Shown here piece by piece: positions 8,786 through 17,959 of a stretch of DNA of 48,079 bases. Numbering within the stretch: the stretch's first letter is position 1; every line of letters begins with the position of its first letter. The notes beneath the pieces are model-generated. The model was given only the letters and a program-made list of their open reading frames with translations. It was not told where the DNA came from and made no database searches. Origin of the DNA: Methanobacteriota archaeon (GTDB lineage: Archaea > Methanobacteriota > Methanobacteria > Methanobacteriales > Methanobacteriaceae); contig JAEZAV010000169.1 of the NCBI GenBank assembly GCA_023430285.1, forward strand, positions 1 through 48,079. Direction: 5' to 3'. Made by a program: the position numbers and the translations under genes.

Positions 8786-9709
8786 ATGATCAGTTTATTG
8801 TTGGATTTATTGATACCTCTGTTTGCAATCTTTATTGCAGTATTTTCAAAGCGTTTAGACATAAACAAAAATTTTTACATTAAATTATTCTTTGGACTCT
8901 TTGTTATTTCCATTTCCAGTGCAATTGTTTCCTACGTAATTCCATCACCCATACTGGGACTAGTTGGCTCGTTTTATATGTGGTTAGCATTTGGATTTGT
9001 TTTGCTACATTCTTCAAAGGTTTTAGGAAACAAAAAAACTTTGATATTCTTCATCATTGCATATTTATTTGGTTTTACATTTGAAGCGATTGGAGTTAAG
9101 TACGGCGGCATATTTGGCATGCCCTACTACTATCAAAACATACCAACCTTCTTTTTCGGATTGGTTCCAATTTCCACACCTATATCATGGTGTATTATTA
9201 TTTACTTCAGCTACACCCTTACAAATTTATTTCTGTTCGGATTTGGTGGGAAAAAGCCCAGAAAAACTGATGACAGGGCATATTTTTGGGTCATGATCGT
9301 TATCCTTTCGGCCATAGGTGGATTTGTCGCTCTTAACTTGGACATGATCCTGGACCCTGTTGCAGTTGCTCCACAAGTTGGTGGGTGGGTTTGGTCAGGT
9401 GGAGGTCCCTACTTTGGAATACCCATAGGCAATTTCATTGGATGGTTTATGGTTTCTGCCGTTGCAATCTTAATTTTCAGATATTACGAGTCAATTTCAT
9501 CAAAAACAAACCCTAAATATGAATTAAATATTCCTCTAAATTCATATATTGTGCTGCTCTATTTCATTTATTTCTTAGAAAATGCAGTTCGAGCATTGAC
9601 CCTGGGTAAAATGGAGTATATCTTGATCGGTGCAACCACCATGATGCCCTTCGTTTTAGTATCGTTGCTAGTTTTGCTGCTTTTAAGGAAGAATGAAAAC
9701 CACTGCTAA
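8786..9709 (+). CDS. Carotenoid biosynthesis protein family (PF04240-like) membrane protein
   Basis: The product is 307 aa with about eight membrane helices. ATG 8786 is preferred because GGTG (8777-8780) lies 5 nt upstream; an ATG at 8762 has no ribosome-binding site. The family signature is seen in FEAIGVKYGGIFGMPYYYQN and later LDMILDPVAVAPQVGGWVW and GPYFGIPIGNFIGW. PF04240 includes CruF-type 1',2'-hydratases and the haloarchaeal bisanhydrobacterioruberin hydratase, which act on long isoprenoids in the membrane. No phytoene synthase or desaturase is visible nearby, so the substrate here may be another isoprenoid. Function assignment beyond the family is inference. Confidence 0.8.
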   Translation: MISLLLDLLIPLFAIFIAVFSKRLDINKNFYIKLFFGLFVISISSAIVSYVIPSPILGLVGSFYMWLAFGFVLLHSSKVLGNKKTLIFFIIAYLFGFTFEAIGVKYGGIFGMPYYYQNIPTFFFGLVPISTPISWCIIIYFSYTLTNLFLFGFGGKKPRKTDDRAYFWVMIVILSAIGGFVALNLDMILDPVAVAPQVGGWVWSGGGPYFGIPIGNFIGWFMVSAVAILIFRYYESISSKTNPKYELNIPLNSYIVLLYFIYFLENAVRALTLGKMEYILIGATTMMPFVLVSLLVLLLLRKNENHC

Positions 9710-9972
9710 CTTATTTTAACTCCTAAATACTGATTTATCTGCTTACAGCCTCAATAAAAACTTGAGCTACAGAAATTAAGGAGGACCTATTCTAATTATG
9801 GGGCTTTAATAGTGGAATTTACATTAAAATATTATTGTTTTTTTGTTGGAATCATGATATTTCATTTATTAACACCCTTTTTGTGATTTTCATCACAGAA
9901 TTCCAGTGAAATTATTATATGTGTAGTGATTGTACATGAAAATATTACAAATATTATAGGTTGGTGAGATTT

Positions 9973-12900
9973 TTGATTAAAAAAATGATCATTATCATAA
10001 TATTTATGGGAACTTGTTTAATATCACTACAATCCATCAGTGCTGCTAACGTTACAGTACATCCTGGCGAAAGTATTCAAACTGCTGTTAACGGTGCATC
10101 TGACGGGGACAATATCATTGTATACGACGACAACAATAAATCGTACACCTATAAAGAAAGTATTTCAATAAACAAAAAAGTTAACATAAAATCAAATGGT
10201 AATGTAACAATTGAGGCTAAAAATAGCAGTTCTGCGGTTTTTATCGTTAATTCTGCTGCTTCAGGGTCTTCAATTCAGAATTTTATCATGACCAAGAGTA
10301 ATTACTGTATCATGATAAACAATGCCAACAGCTGCATCATATCCAACAACATCATATCTGGTGCATCTTTAGTTGGAATTCAATTTTACGGGGACATTTA
10401 CAATTCAAGGGTAACTGGTAACACAATAACAGGTGTTAATCCGAGTGTTGGAAATGGAATTAGCTTTGAATATGGTACAGTTGTCAACAACACCATAAGT
10501 GGAAACAACATCAGTAACTTTTTAAATGGTATTATTTTTAACAACAACAGTGAAAACAACACTGTTTCAAACAACAAGGTGATCTGTACAGGTTACAATG
10601 GAGTTGGAATTTACACTACCGACAATGCTCGAGGCATGACCATAACAGGCAACACTGTGACAGGAGCTGAAGATGGAATAGGAGTACAGCAGATGGGAAC
10701 CAACACTGCCAACAACTTCAACATCAGCGGTAACACTGTGACAGGAAATAAAAATGGTTTCTGGATCCTTTTAACTGACAGCACTATCTCCAACAACACA
10801 GCTTCAGGAAACCTTGTAAGTGGAATTGACATAACAGGTAAAAATAATAAGATCTTGAACAACACAGCTTCAAACAACGGTAACACTGGTATAACCATTG
10901 CAGACTATTCCAATGCAGATTACAACACCGTGAGTGGAAATACCTTAAACAACAACACTGCTGGAATCAACAGTGCAAGTAACTACACAACCATTTCAAA
11001 CAACGTAGTTAATAGCAACTCTGATAATGGAATTATCTCGACTGCGGATCATGTGACCATCTCAGGAAACAACGTAACCAACACCAACGGAAGTGGTGTG
11101 TTGTTGGTGGGTGTTTACAACACAGTCTCAAGCAACTCCCTTCAAAATAATTTGATAGGACTCTACATCCAGAAATCTACCAGTGCAGATTACAACCTAG
11201 TTTCTAACAACGTTATATCCTACAACAACAATGGTATCAACAGTGCAAGTCCATACACGAATTTTACCAACAACACCATAACTCATAACAATCAAACTGG
11301 GCTCACAGTTACAGGTTCAAACTGTAACATAACTGGGAATTCCATGTCCTACAATGGTGAGGCCGGACTTACAATTACAAGTACCAGTAACAATGTTTTA
11401 TCCAACAGATTGGAGTACAACCTTTACGGTGCTTCCTTCAGTAACTACAATGCTGCTAATTTCAATTTAAACAGCGTTGTTGGGAATACTTACCAAGTTT
11501 ACAGTCCAGACACAACTGGTTATTTAAATGCACTAAACAACTGGTGGGGATCAAACAGTTCTCCTGCAAATATCTATGGTTATTTCAACGTAAATCCATG
11601 GATAGTTTTAACGCTTTCTGCCAATCCAAACCAGTTACTAACAGGATCTAACTCCACAGTGACTGCTGATTTAAACCACAACAGCAACGGGGTGGATGTT
11701 AGATCCTTGTATTCTGGTATGACAGTTCCAGATGGAATAGCTGTGAATTTTAGCAACGACACACTGGGAACTGTGACTCCTTTAAGTGGAACTACAGTCA
11801 ATGGAACAGCTTCTGCTGTTTTCAATGCAGTATCTCCAGGTATTTCTAAGGTAAATGCCAGTGTTAATTCGCAGAATGTTTCCACAAATATTTCCATAAG
11901 TGTACCTGCAGCAATTTCCACCTCTGTTAAAGTTAATCCTATCACAGGTTACAAAGGAGTTGGAACTAACCTCATCGCTACTTTAAGGGACACTAAAAAT
12001 AACATAACTCTTGCAGGTAAAATTATAAGATTCAGTGTCAACGGTACGTTTTTAGGAACTGCTGTCACAAACAGTGATGGAGTTGCTACCTTCGCCTACA
12101 CCGTTACACAAAATATTGGTGTTTATTCAATATTAGCAGAATTTATTCAGGATTCAACCTACGCTGGAAGCAATGGTACAGCCAACTTAACAGTTGCCAC
12201 AAACATTGCAGATGTTCAGGTCACAAACACTGTATCCAACACTAAACCTCACTACAACGACACCATTACTTACACAGTGACAGTCACAAACAACGGGCCA
12301 TGCCCTGCTTTAAATGTTGCAATCACCGAATGGTTAAACAACGGTTACATTACATACGTATCAGATGATAGTCAAGGAGCATTAAACCTATCAAATGGAA
12401 TCTGGACCATCGGAACACTCGCAAGCGGACAATCAGCAGTACTCCACATCGTTGCAATTGCAAACACTCCCAACACCTCCACAATTAATACAGCAACCTA
12501 CAATCCAGTTACATCAGATCCGAACAGCACCAACAACAACCAAACAGCTACCATAACAGTACCGGCTATAAATGCAGACATACAGGTAAACAACAGTGTA
12601 TCCAACACCAACCCAAACTACAACGACGTCATAACCTTCACAGTAACAGTCACAAACAACGGACCAGACGCAGCACAGAACGTTGCCATCTCTGAATGGT
12701 TAAACAACGGTAATATAACTTACCTGTCAGACGATAGCCAAGGAGCCTTAAACCTATCAAACGGAGTATGGACCATAGGAACACTCGCAAGCGGACAGTC
12801 AGCAACACTACACATTGTGGCCAGAGCAAGCACTCCTAACACCACCATAGTAAATACAGCAACCTACAATCCAGTTACACTGGATCCAAACAGTGCAAAC

Positions 12901-13299
12901 AACAACCAAACAGTGACCATAACAGTACCGGCCATAACTGCAGACATACAGGTAAACAACAGTGTATCCAACACCAACCCAAACTACAACGACGTCATAA
13001 CCTTCACAGTAACAGTCACAAACAACGGTCCTGATACTGTTCAAAACTTGGCAGTGAGTGAATGGTTAAGTAACGGCAATATAACTTACATCTCCGACGA
13101 TAGCCAGGGCGCCTTAAATCTATCAAACGGAGTATGGACCATAGGAACACTCGCAAGCGGACAATCAGCAACACTACACATCGTGGCCAAAACAACAACC
13201 AGGAACACAACCATCATGAACACAGTAACCTACAATCCACTGATAAACGATACCAACAGCAGTAACAACAGTCAAAGTGTGAACATCACAGTTACATGA
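9973..13299 (+). CDS. Secreted beta-helix protein with Ig-like and three DUF11 domains
   Basis: The product is 1108 aa. TTG 9973 is chosen because GGTGA (9963-9967) is 5 nt upstream; TTG 9961 and GTG 9964 overlap that site. A signal peptide is followed by beta-helix rungs to about residue 500 ending in a NNWWGSN motif. Next comes an Ig-like region of ~200 residues, including FSVNGTFLGTAVTNSDGVA. Three C-terminal DUF11 repeats of exactly 122 residues each contain TVTNNGP and SNGVWTIGTLASGQSA. The first 500 residues are a clear paralogue of the protein at 1412, but the C-terminal stalk differs. There is no anchor motif. It is probably a surface adhesin, and many NxS/T sequons suggest glycosylation. 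Confidence 0.87.
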   Translation: MIKKMIIIIIFMGTCLISLQSISAANVTVHPGESIQTAVNGASDGDNIIVYDDNNKSYTYKESISINKKVNIKSNGNVTIEAKNSSSAVFIVNSAASGSSIQNFIMTKSNYCIMINNANSCIISNNIISGASLVGIQFYGDIYNSRVTGNTITGVNPSVGNGISFEYGTVVNNTISGNNISNFLNGIIFNNNSENNTVSNNKVICTGYNGVGIYTTDNARGMTITGNTVTGAEDGIGVQQMGTNTANNFNISGNTVTGNKNGFWILLTDSTISNNTASGNLVSGIDITGKNNKILNNTASNNGNTGITIADYSNADYNTVSGNTLNNNTAGINSASNYTTISNNVVNSNSDNGIISTADHVTISGNNVTNTNGSGVLLVGVYNTVSSNSLQNNLIGLYIQKSTSADYNLVSNNVISYNNNGINSASPYTNFTNNTITHNNQTGLTVTGSNCNITGNSMSYNGEAGLTITSTSNNVLSNRLEYNLYGASFSNYNAANFNLNSVVGNTYQVYSPDTTGYLNALNNWWGSNSSPANIYGYFNVNPWIVLTLSANPNQLLTGSNSTVTADLNHNSNGVDVRSLYSGMTVPDGIAVNFSNDTLGTVTPLSGTTVNGTASAVFNAVSPGISKVNASVNSQNVSTNISISVPAAISTSVKVNPITGYKGVGTNLIATLRDTKNNITLAGKIIRFSVNGTFLGTAVTNSDGVATFAYTVTQNIGVYSILAEFIQDSTYAGSNGTANLTVATNIADVQVTNTVSNTKPHYNDTITYTVTVTNNGPCPALNVAITEWLNNGYITYVSDDSQGALNLSNGIWTIGTLASGQSAVLHIVAIANTPNTSTINTATYNPVTSDPNSTNNNQTATITVPAINADIQVNNSVSNTNPNYNDVITFTVTVTNNGPDAAQNVAISEWLNNGNITYLSDDSQGALNLSNGVWTIGTLASGQSATLHIVARASTPNTTIVNTATYNPVTLDPNSANNNQTVTITVPAITADIQVNNSVSNTNPNYNDVITFTVTVTNNGPDTVQNLAVSEWLSNGNITYISDDSQGALNLSNGVWTIGTLASGQSATLHIVAKTTTRNTTIMNTVTYNPLINDTNSSNNSQSVNITVT
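12208..13296 (+). repeat. Three 366-bp DUF11-coding tandem repeats
   Basis: Units start at 12208, 12574 and 12940, exactly 366 bp apart. The beginnings of units 2 and 3 are near-identical at DNA level over about 85 bp, including synonymous sites. Unit 1 is more diverged. This indicates recent duplication or gene conversion of units 2 and 3. Confidence 0.85.
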
Positions 13300-13338
13300 G
13301 TGGTCTAAATCCGTGAATCGGGTTAAAACCTAAAATTC

Positions 13339-13356
13339 CTTTTTTTTCTTTTTTTG
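13339..13356 (+). terminator. Oligo-T terminator
   Basis: A cct9ct7-like T-rich tract lies 40 bp after the stop at 13299, the usual form of an archaeal intrinsic terminator. Confidence 0.5.
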
Positions 13357-13360
13357 GAAA

Positions 13361-13390
13361 ATATCGATTTAAACAATATCGATTTAAACA
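13361..13390. repeat. Perfect tandem 15-bp direct repeat
   Basis: ATATCGATTTAAACA is present twice with no gap (13361-13375 and 13376-13390), each copy carrying the palindrome ATCGAT. It lies about 115 bp upstream of the gene at 13507. The core ATCGATTTAA recurs on the minus strand at 17984-17993, upstream of the 650-aa gene. It is a candidate operator. Confidence 0.6.
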
Positions 13391-13506
13391 CATTAAAAAA
13401 AAAATGTTTGAAGCATATATTTGTAAAATTTAACACCGGAAACATTCTATTTCATTTTGATTTGGTAAAAAAAATGTTTGTCTAAATAGTTTGGAGTTTG
13501 ATAAAG

Positions 13507-13959
13507 ATGATGACCGTTGCTATTGTTAAAAGAAAGTTAAAACCTGGAAAAACCTATGAAGACTTTAGGAAGGCATGGTACCACACTGTTGGGTTCGGAA
13601 CCAATACTCGGATGTACACTGCAATCAACGTGGCCGATCCAACTGAAATTATTGTGATGGGCTTTGTGGAGTCGGAATTGGATAATTTTATGGATGGTTT
13701 GAAAATTGATGTTAATGAAAGGCTTGAAAATCCACTCGACGATATAATTGAACCGGAAATAGTGAGAGAGTTCGGAATGGTGGTCTCGGAAGATGACTTC
13801 TCTCCTGCAGGAGCCATTGAGTATAAAGATGCATCCATTGGAAACAAAGAAACAGATATGCAGCAAGTCTACAATGACATTTCCAAAATTGCAAAAATGA
13901 TTGAAACAGCCTCTGAAGAAAGGGATGAACTCAAAAAAAGTAATCAACAACTAAAATAG
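13507..13959 (+). CDS. Small soluble protein, possible ferredoxin-like alpha/beta barrel
   Basis: The product is 150 aa and I do not assign a family. ATG 13507 is chosen with GGAG (13493-13496) 10 nt upstream; TTG 13498 abuts the site. The N-terminal ~95 residues (TVAIVKRKLKPGKTYEDFRK, then TEIIVMGFVE) have the strand-helix-strand pattern and the Lys-Pro-Gly-xx-Tyr-xx-Phe opening typical of dimeric alpha/beta-barrel (ABM-like) proteins. The last ~45 residues are a predicted coiled coil. There is no signal peptide. An enzyme or stress role is possible but not shown. Its leader shares 23 of 24 bp with a sequence at 18256-18279. Confidence 0.7.
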   Translation: MMTVAIVKRKLKPGKTYEDFRKAWYHTVGFGTNTRMYTAINVADPTEIIVMGFVESELDNFMDGLKIDVNERLENPLDDIIEPEIVREFGMVVSEDDFSPAGAIEYKDASIGNKETDMQQVYNDISKIAKMIETASEERDELKKSNQQLK

Positions 13960-14196
13960 CCTTTATTTTCCCCATCTTCGAATTTTGATATTTATTATTA
14001 AGATTCACTAATTATCATTTAATTTTCTCTTATTTTTCATGGGTTTCCATAAATTCATAATTTGAGGAATACCTTTATCATTTCTTCAAATCTAATTTAT
14101 TATAGGGGAAGATAGTTTAGAACAGTAACTATTTAATCTGTTTTAATAATTGGACATATTTTCGCATCAATTGACCCATAAATTTAAGGAGTTTAT

Positions 14197-15243
14197 ATGC
14201 AAAATAATACAATTTTAACAGGAATATTGATTATTTTATGCGTATTAGTTGCTTTAATAGGTTATACAAACCCCAATACTTCTAACTTTTTATCAATTGA
14301 ACCCTCAAGTGTTGTTGTAAATCCTGGACAAAGCATTCAAACAGCGATCAATTCAGCACCTGCAGGATCCACCATAATTGTTAATCCTGGAAATTACACA
14401 GAAAATCTTAAAATATTAAAAAACATCACGTTAACTGCTAACGGTACAGTAAATCTCAAACAAGTAAATATTGCCTACACAGGATGCAAAGTGGAAGGTT
14501 TCAGCTTCAGTGGAGATTATCCAATCGTAATCTCAAGCACAAGAAACGTTGAAATAAGTGGAAATACCATAAATTCAAATTTAAATGGGATTATGAGTAC
14601 CGGAACAAATGTAAACCTTACAATATCCTCAAACACATTAACAGGTACAAATCCGTTTTATGGTAATAATATGGCTTATGAGGGTCCATTGTACAATTCA
14701 ACAATTCAAAATAATGTTTTATCTGGTGCAGAGTTCGGAATGTTGTACGATGCTCCAAGTAATAATATTACGATAAAAAACAACGTTGTGATAAATAATT
14801 ATGACTTGAATAACCCAAGAGATCCGTTGGTTCATACTGGAACTGGGATATATACTGTTGCAGGAAGTACTGACTTTAAAATCTTGAACAACACCGTGAT
14901 TAACACTCGAGACAGTATTGCTGTAGAAGATTTAGGTGGAGGATTATCCACAGGCTTCATCATCGAAAACAATACAGTAATGAAAAGTTTTAATGGTGTT
15001 TGGGCAAAATTAAGCAACAGTTTAATACAGAATAATAATTTCAGCAATAATACAGCAGGTATTGATGTGGTTGGAACTGGGAACATAATAAAAGACAACA
15101 TCATAGAAAATAACAGTGTTGTGGGAATAGCTCTAACCACCAAACAAGCCGATGACTACAACACCCTCATAAACAATACGTTAACTGGAAATGGTGGCCC
15201 ATACTACACAGTGGGGCCTGGCAGAATAGTGATGGGAACATAG
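14197..15243 (+). CDS. Small secreted/membrane-anchored beta-helix protein
   Basis: The product is 348 aa. ATG 14197 is preceded by AAGGAG at 5 nt. An N-terminal hydrophobic helix (TILTGILIILCVLVALIGY) is a signal anchor. Residues 45-330 form a right-handed beta-helix of the pectate-lyase/NosD type, with VVVNPGQSIQTAINSA at the start and repeated NN-V-I and SGNTI rungs. It is much shorter than its two larger relatives in this window and has no Ig or DUF11 stalk. The 3' end overlaps the convergent gene at 15204 by 40 bp. A surface glycan-binding or adhesin role is inferred. Confidence 0.8.
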   Translation: MQNNTILTGILIILCVLVALIGYTNPNTSNFLSIEPSSVVVNPGQSIQTAINSAPAGSTIIVNPGNYTENLKILKNITLTANGTVNLKQVNIAYTGCKVEGFSFSGDYPIVISSTRNVEISGNTINSNLNGIMSTGTNVNLTISSNTLTGTNPFYGNNMAYEGPLYNSTIQNNVLSGAEFGMLYDAPSNNITIKNNVVINNYDLNNPRDPLVHTGTGIYTVAGSTDFKILNNTVINTRDSIAVEDLGGGLSTGFIIENNTVMKSFNGVWAKLSNSLIQNNNFSNNTAGIDVVGTGNIIKDNIIENNSVVGIALTTKQADDYNTLINNTLTGNGGPYYTVGPGRIVMGT

Positions 15244-15971
15244 TAAATTACCATAAGGAAGACCAATAATAATATTAACATGTAATATGGTCCATTTGAG
15301 CCTTCTAAATCCACAGGTACTAATTTATTAACTTTATTCGGAAAAGCAAAGATAGTTTGAATAATTAGGCCCTCTACAACTAAAAATATGCCCATACCTA
15401 TAGAAGGGTAACCTACAATTAAATATGTAATTCCCCAAGCAGTTGTTAATCCACCAATTATCGCAGAAGATAACCAAAGTCCAAGTGGATATGGATCTAC
15501 TCTTTTTTCTAGCCCATAATAAGTCATACGATCATTAAATGCATCACTATTCCATAATAACAATATAATGGGATAAATTAAAGCCAATCCTAAACCTATT
15601 CCATATTGATAAATATGGAGGAATAAAATGCTACTTGCAACACTTATAGTGAATAACATAGGACTTATAACTGCTAAAAATACTATCAAAAACCGATGGT
15701 ATTCTTCTCCACATTTTTCAGTGAATCCCCAATAATGATCTACAGTCATCATTATTGGAAGGGGGAATAAAGCAAAGAATATAATTGAAAAATTAAAACT
15801 AAATACAATACATATTAATATGCTTGTAATTAAAATACCAAAAAAATAACATATTCCAGATAGTATGGCTCTTTCTAATCTGTTTCCAGTTAATCTTGAA
15901 TTAGTTCCTATTTTAAAACCATAATTGCTAAATAATGTTTTTATATCATTAAACAAACTTTTAAATTTCAT
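15204..15971 (-). CDS. Polytopic membrane protein of unknown function
   Basis: The product is 255 aa with about seven hydrophobic helices; the family is not recognised. The N-terminal ~45 residues are soluble and basic. Loops contain DHYWGFTEKCGEEYH and NDRMTYYGLEKRVDPYPLG, which could be used as family markers. It follows the 650-aa gene by 35 bp on the same strand and is probably cotranscribed. Its 3' end overlaps the convergent beta-helix gene by 40 bp, so the two transcripts must be antisense to each other at their ends. Confidence 0.7.
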   Translation of the reverse strand: MKFKSLFNDIKTLFSNYGFKIGTNSRLTGNRLERAILSGICYFFGILITSILICIVFSFNFSIIFFALFPLPIMMTVDHYWGFTEKCGEEYHRFLIVFLAVISPMLFTISVASSILFLHIYQYGIGLGLALIYPIILLLWNSDAFNDRMTYYGLEKRVDPYPLGLWLSSAIIGGLTTAWGITYLIVGYPSIGMGIFLVVEGLIIQTIFAFPNKVNKLVPVDLEGSNGPYYMLILLLVFLMVIYYVPITILPGPTV

Positions 15972-16006
15972 GTATTTACACTCAAAAAATTATAAATATA
16001 AAAATA

Positions 16007-17959
16007 TTATGAATTAAGATATTCCGTAATATTTTTATAGATTTTGGTTTTATATGTGTCATTTTCTGAAGTATATGTGTTTATAACGATTTCTGCAGCT
16101 TTTCCTATACTTTGATCTAACACTAACCTTTTTACAGCTTCCTTTGGCGTTTTTCCAAATGTTGTTCTTATCACACTTTCTACTGTTCCATATTTGATAT
16201 ATTGCACACTTGTAACATAAATAGGTTCAATGACTTTTCCTCCAACGAAAACATCACCAACCGAAGCTTTCATAGTTGTAAGAACATATCCTTCAAATTT
16301 AGAATTCAGTTGAGTAACAGTAGTTCTTAGCCCATTACGGCCAATATAATTTACATAAAGTTTTCCTACACTTGTTTCAAGTTTAAATATCGGAACAACT
16401 GAGCTACCAAAATCCCAGAGGAAATTAGCAAAGTTTTGTCTGTTTATTTCTTTAGTAAGTCCTTCACTATAAGCTTGGAATAACCCTCCAATTCCTATCA
16501 TTAATGCAGCTAAATGTTTAGCATTATCTTTTTTTTCAGGTGGGATAACTCCTTTTCTAACCATTCCAAAAATTGTAGAACCAAGGGTCACTACTATAGA
16601 AGATAAGAAAATAAGCCATTCACATTTTTGGTTAAGTAGCTTATCTGCAAGTTGAGTGATGAGGTCTGTTTGTCGGTTTTGGTAACAATATGCCGGTACT
16701 GCGCTTATTGAACCTTTGTAATATCCTATAATATCTTTTACATGCCATGTTATTTGGTCAATTAGTATCTTCACATTCGGTCTTTTAGGTATGGTTATTT
16801 CAAATTGTCCTTGTTTTTCTTGAATTAAAGCTGTTCTTCCTCCTTTAAGCATGTGTAACCCTGTTCCAATTAAAACAGAATTAACTGGAAATGCCATGCT
16901 GTTTAGATTGAAGTCTTCTATTACCGATAGTATGGATGAACAGGCAAAGTTAAATGTTTTCTTTTGGTTGGAGTCTCCTGAGCTGATCATGCCCATTGAA
17001 TTATCCGGTATGTGTAGGTAGTTGTAGTTGTGTTTTATTCCATTCATTACTAGGATAGTTTTTGGACGATTCCATTTTATTCCCAATTCCTGAGCTGTTT
17101 TATTTGCTAAGTCATCATGTGTTTGTATTGTTACTAGTGCTGAAAGGAATGTACCGTAGGCTGCTTTTAAGTATCCAATGGGATATTTATTTTTTTGTAA
17201 GGTCCAATATTTTAGCAAGTTGTCAGATACTTTCTCTCGAACCACTATGGCAAAGCTTTGGACATATTCAAAATCTGTCAATGTATTTTTTGTGCCTGTT
17301 GGATAATCAAACATATCAACCCCATTGGCATAGGCTATTGTTTCTGTTTTTTCTATTTTTCCTTGTGGATAATTTAGTTGAAGTTTAATGTTGTCTTGGA
17401 AGAATTTTTGATAGTCTTTTATGAATCCTAGGTCGTCTTTTTTGATTTTAGGATCTTTCTTTATGGTTTTCCATATTGCTTCCTGATTTTTAGGATTATA
17501 ACTATGAAAGTTTAAAAAACGCATCCATCCTATATCACGGCCGAATTGTGCTTCTGGATATTTTTTAACCCATAATGAGGGTATGTGTGCTGTGTGTTGG
17601 TTGTATAACTGTTTTTTTAGCACAACCTTTCCGTTTAATATTACTTCTGTTTCGATATAAATGCTGTTTTTTGGGTTTTTATGTACTATGGTTAACCAAT
17701 TTACACCATTAATTAATGGGATTTTCTTAGAGAAGTTAACAGGCTTTTTAGTGGCACTGTCCATTGCTGTGGATGATGTTAATGTTAAGGTTGCATTCAC
17801 TAAGAGTGCATCGTTAGAAAAAACAATATCTACATTTTTATCAGACTTTATTTCAGATTCTGGAATTACTTTATGGTTTTCAATCACTGTGTTACCTATT
17901 TCTTCAAAAAAATTTTCATCCAATAAACTCTTTTTCAGGTCTTGGTTTTTGTTTAACAT
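16007..17959 (-). CDS. Large uncharacterised protein with internal hydrophobic segments
   Basis: The product is 650 aa and no family is recognised. ATG 17959 is chosen with AAGGAG about 10 nt upstream; TTG 17968 is too close to that site. There is no signal peptide. The first ~400 residues look soluble and mixed alpha/beta. Around residues 435-460 is a strong hydrophobic helix (CEWLIFLSSIVVTLGSTIFG), followed by a second, weaker one near residue 480 (ALMIGIGGLFQAYSEG). The C-terminal ~150 residues are soluble, with a Val/Gly-rich stretch. It sits in a minus-strand block with small holin-like proteins, so a virion, tail or lysis-associated role is possible but speculative. Confidence 0.7.
   Translation of the reverse strand: MLNKNQDLKKSLLDENFFEEIGNTVIENHKVIPESEIKSDKNVDIVFSNDALLVNATLTLTSSTAMDSATKKPVNFSKKIPLINGVNWLTIVHKNPKNSIYIETEVILNGKVVLKKQLYNQHTAHIPSLWVKKYPEAQFGRDIGWMRFLNFHSYNPKNQEAIWKTIKKDPKIKKDDLGFIKDYQKFFQDNIKLQLNYPQGKIEKTETIAYANGVDMFDYPTGTKNTLTDFEYVQSFAIVVREKVSDNLLKYWTLQKNKYPIGYLKAAYGTFLSALVTIQTHDDLANKTAQELGIKWNRPKTILVMNGIKHNYNYLHIPDNSMGMISSGDSNQKKTFNFACSSILSVIEDFNLNSMAFPVNSVLIGTGLHMLKGGRTALIQEKQGQFEITIPKRPNVKILIDQITWHVKDIIGYYKGSISAVPAYCYQNRQTDLITQLADKLLNQKCEWLIFLSSIVVTLGSTIFGMVRKGVIPPEKKDNAKHLAALMIGIGGLFQAYSEGLTKEINRQNFANFLWDFGSSVVPIFKLETSVGKLYVNYIGRNGLRTTVTQLNSKFEGYVLTTMKASVGDVFVGGKVIEPIYVTSVQYIKYGTVESVIRTTFGKTPKEAVKRLVLDQSIGKAAEIVINTYTSENDTYKTKIYKNITEYLNS

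Noticed and set aside
13537..13950. Minus-strand 137-codon frame antisense to the 13507 gene
   Set aside because: It lies wholly inside a gene with a good ribosome-binding site and folded-protein-like composition; no family is recognised.
17062..17388. Plus-strand 108-codon hydrophobic frame
   Set aside because: It is antisense to the 650-aa gene and hydrophobic only because of T-rich complement codons.
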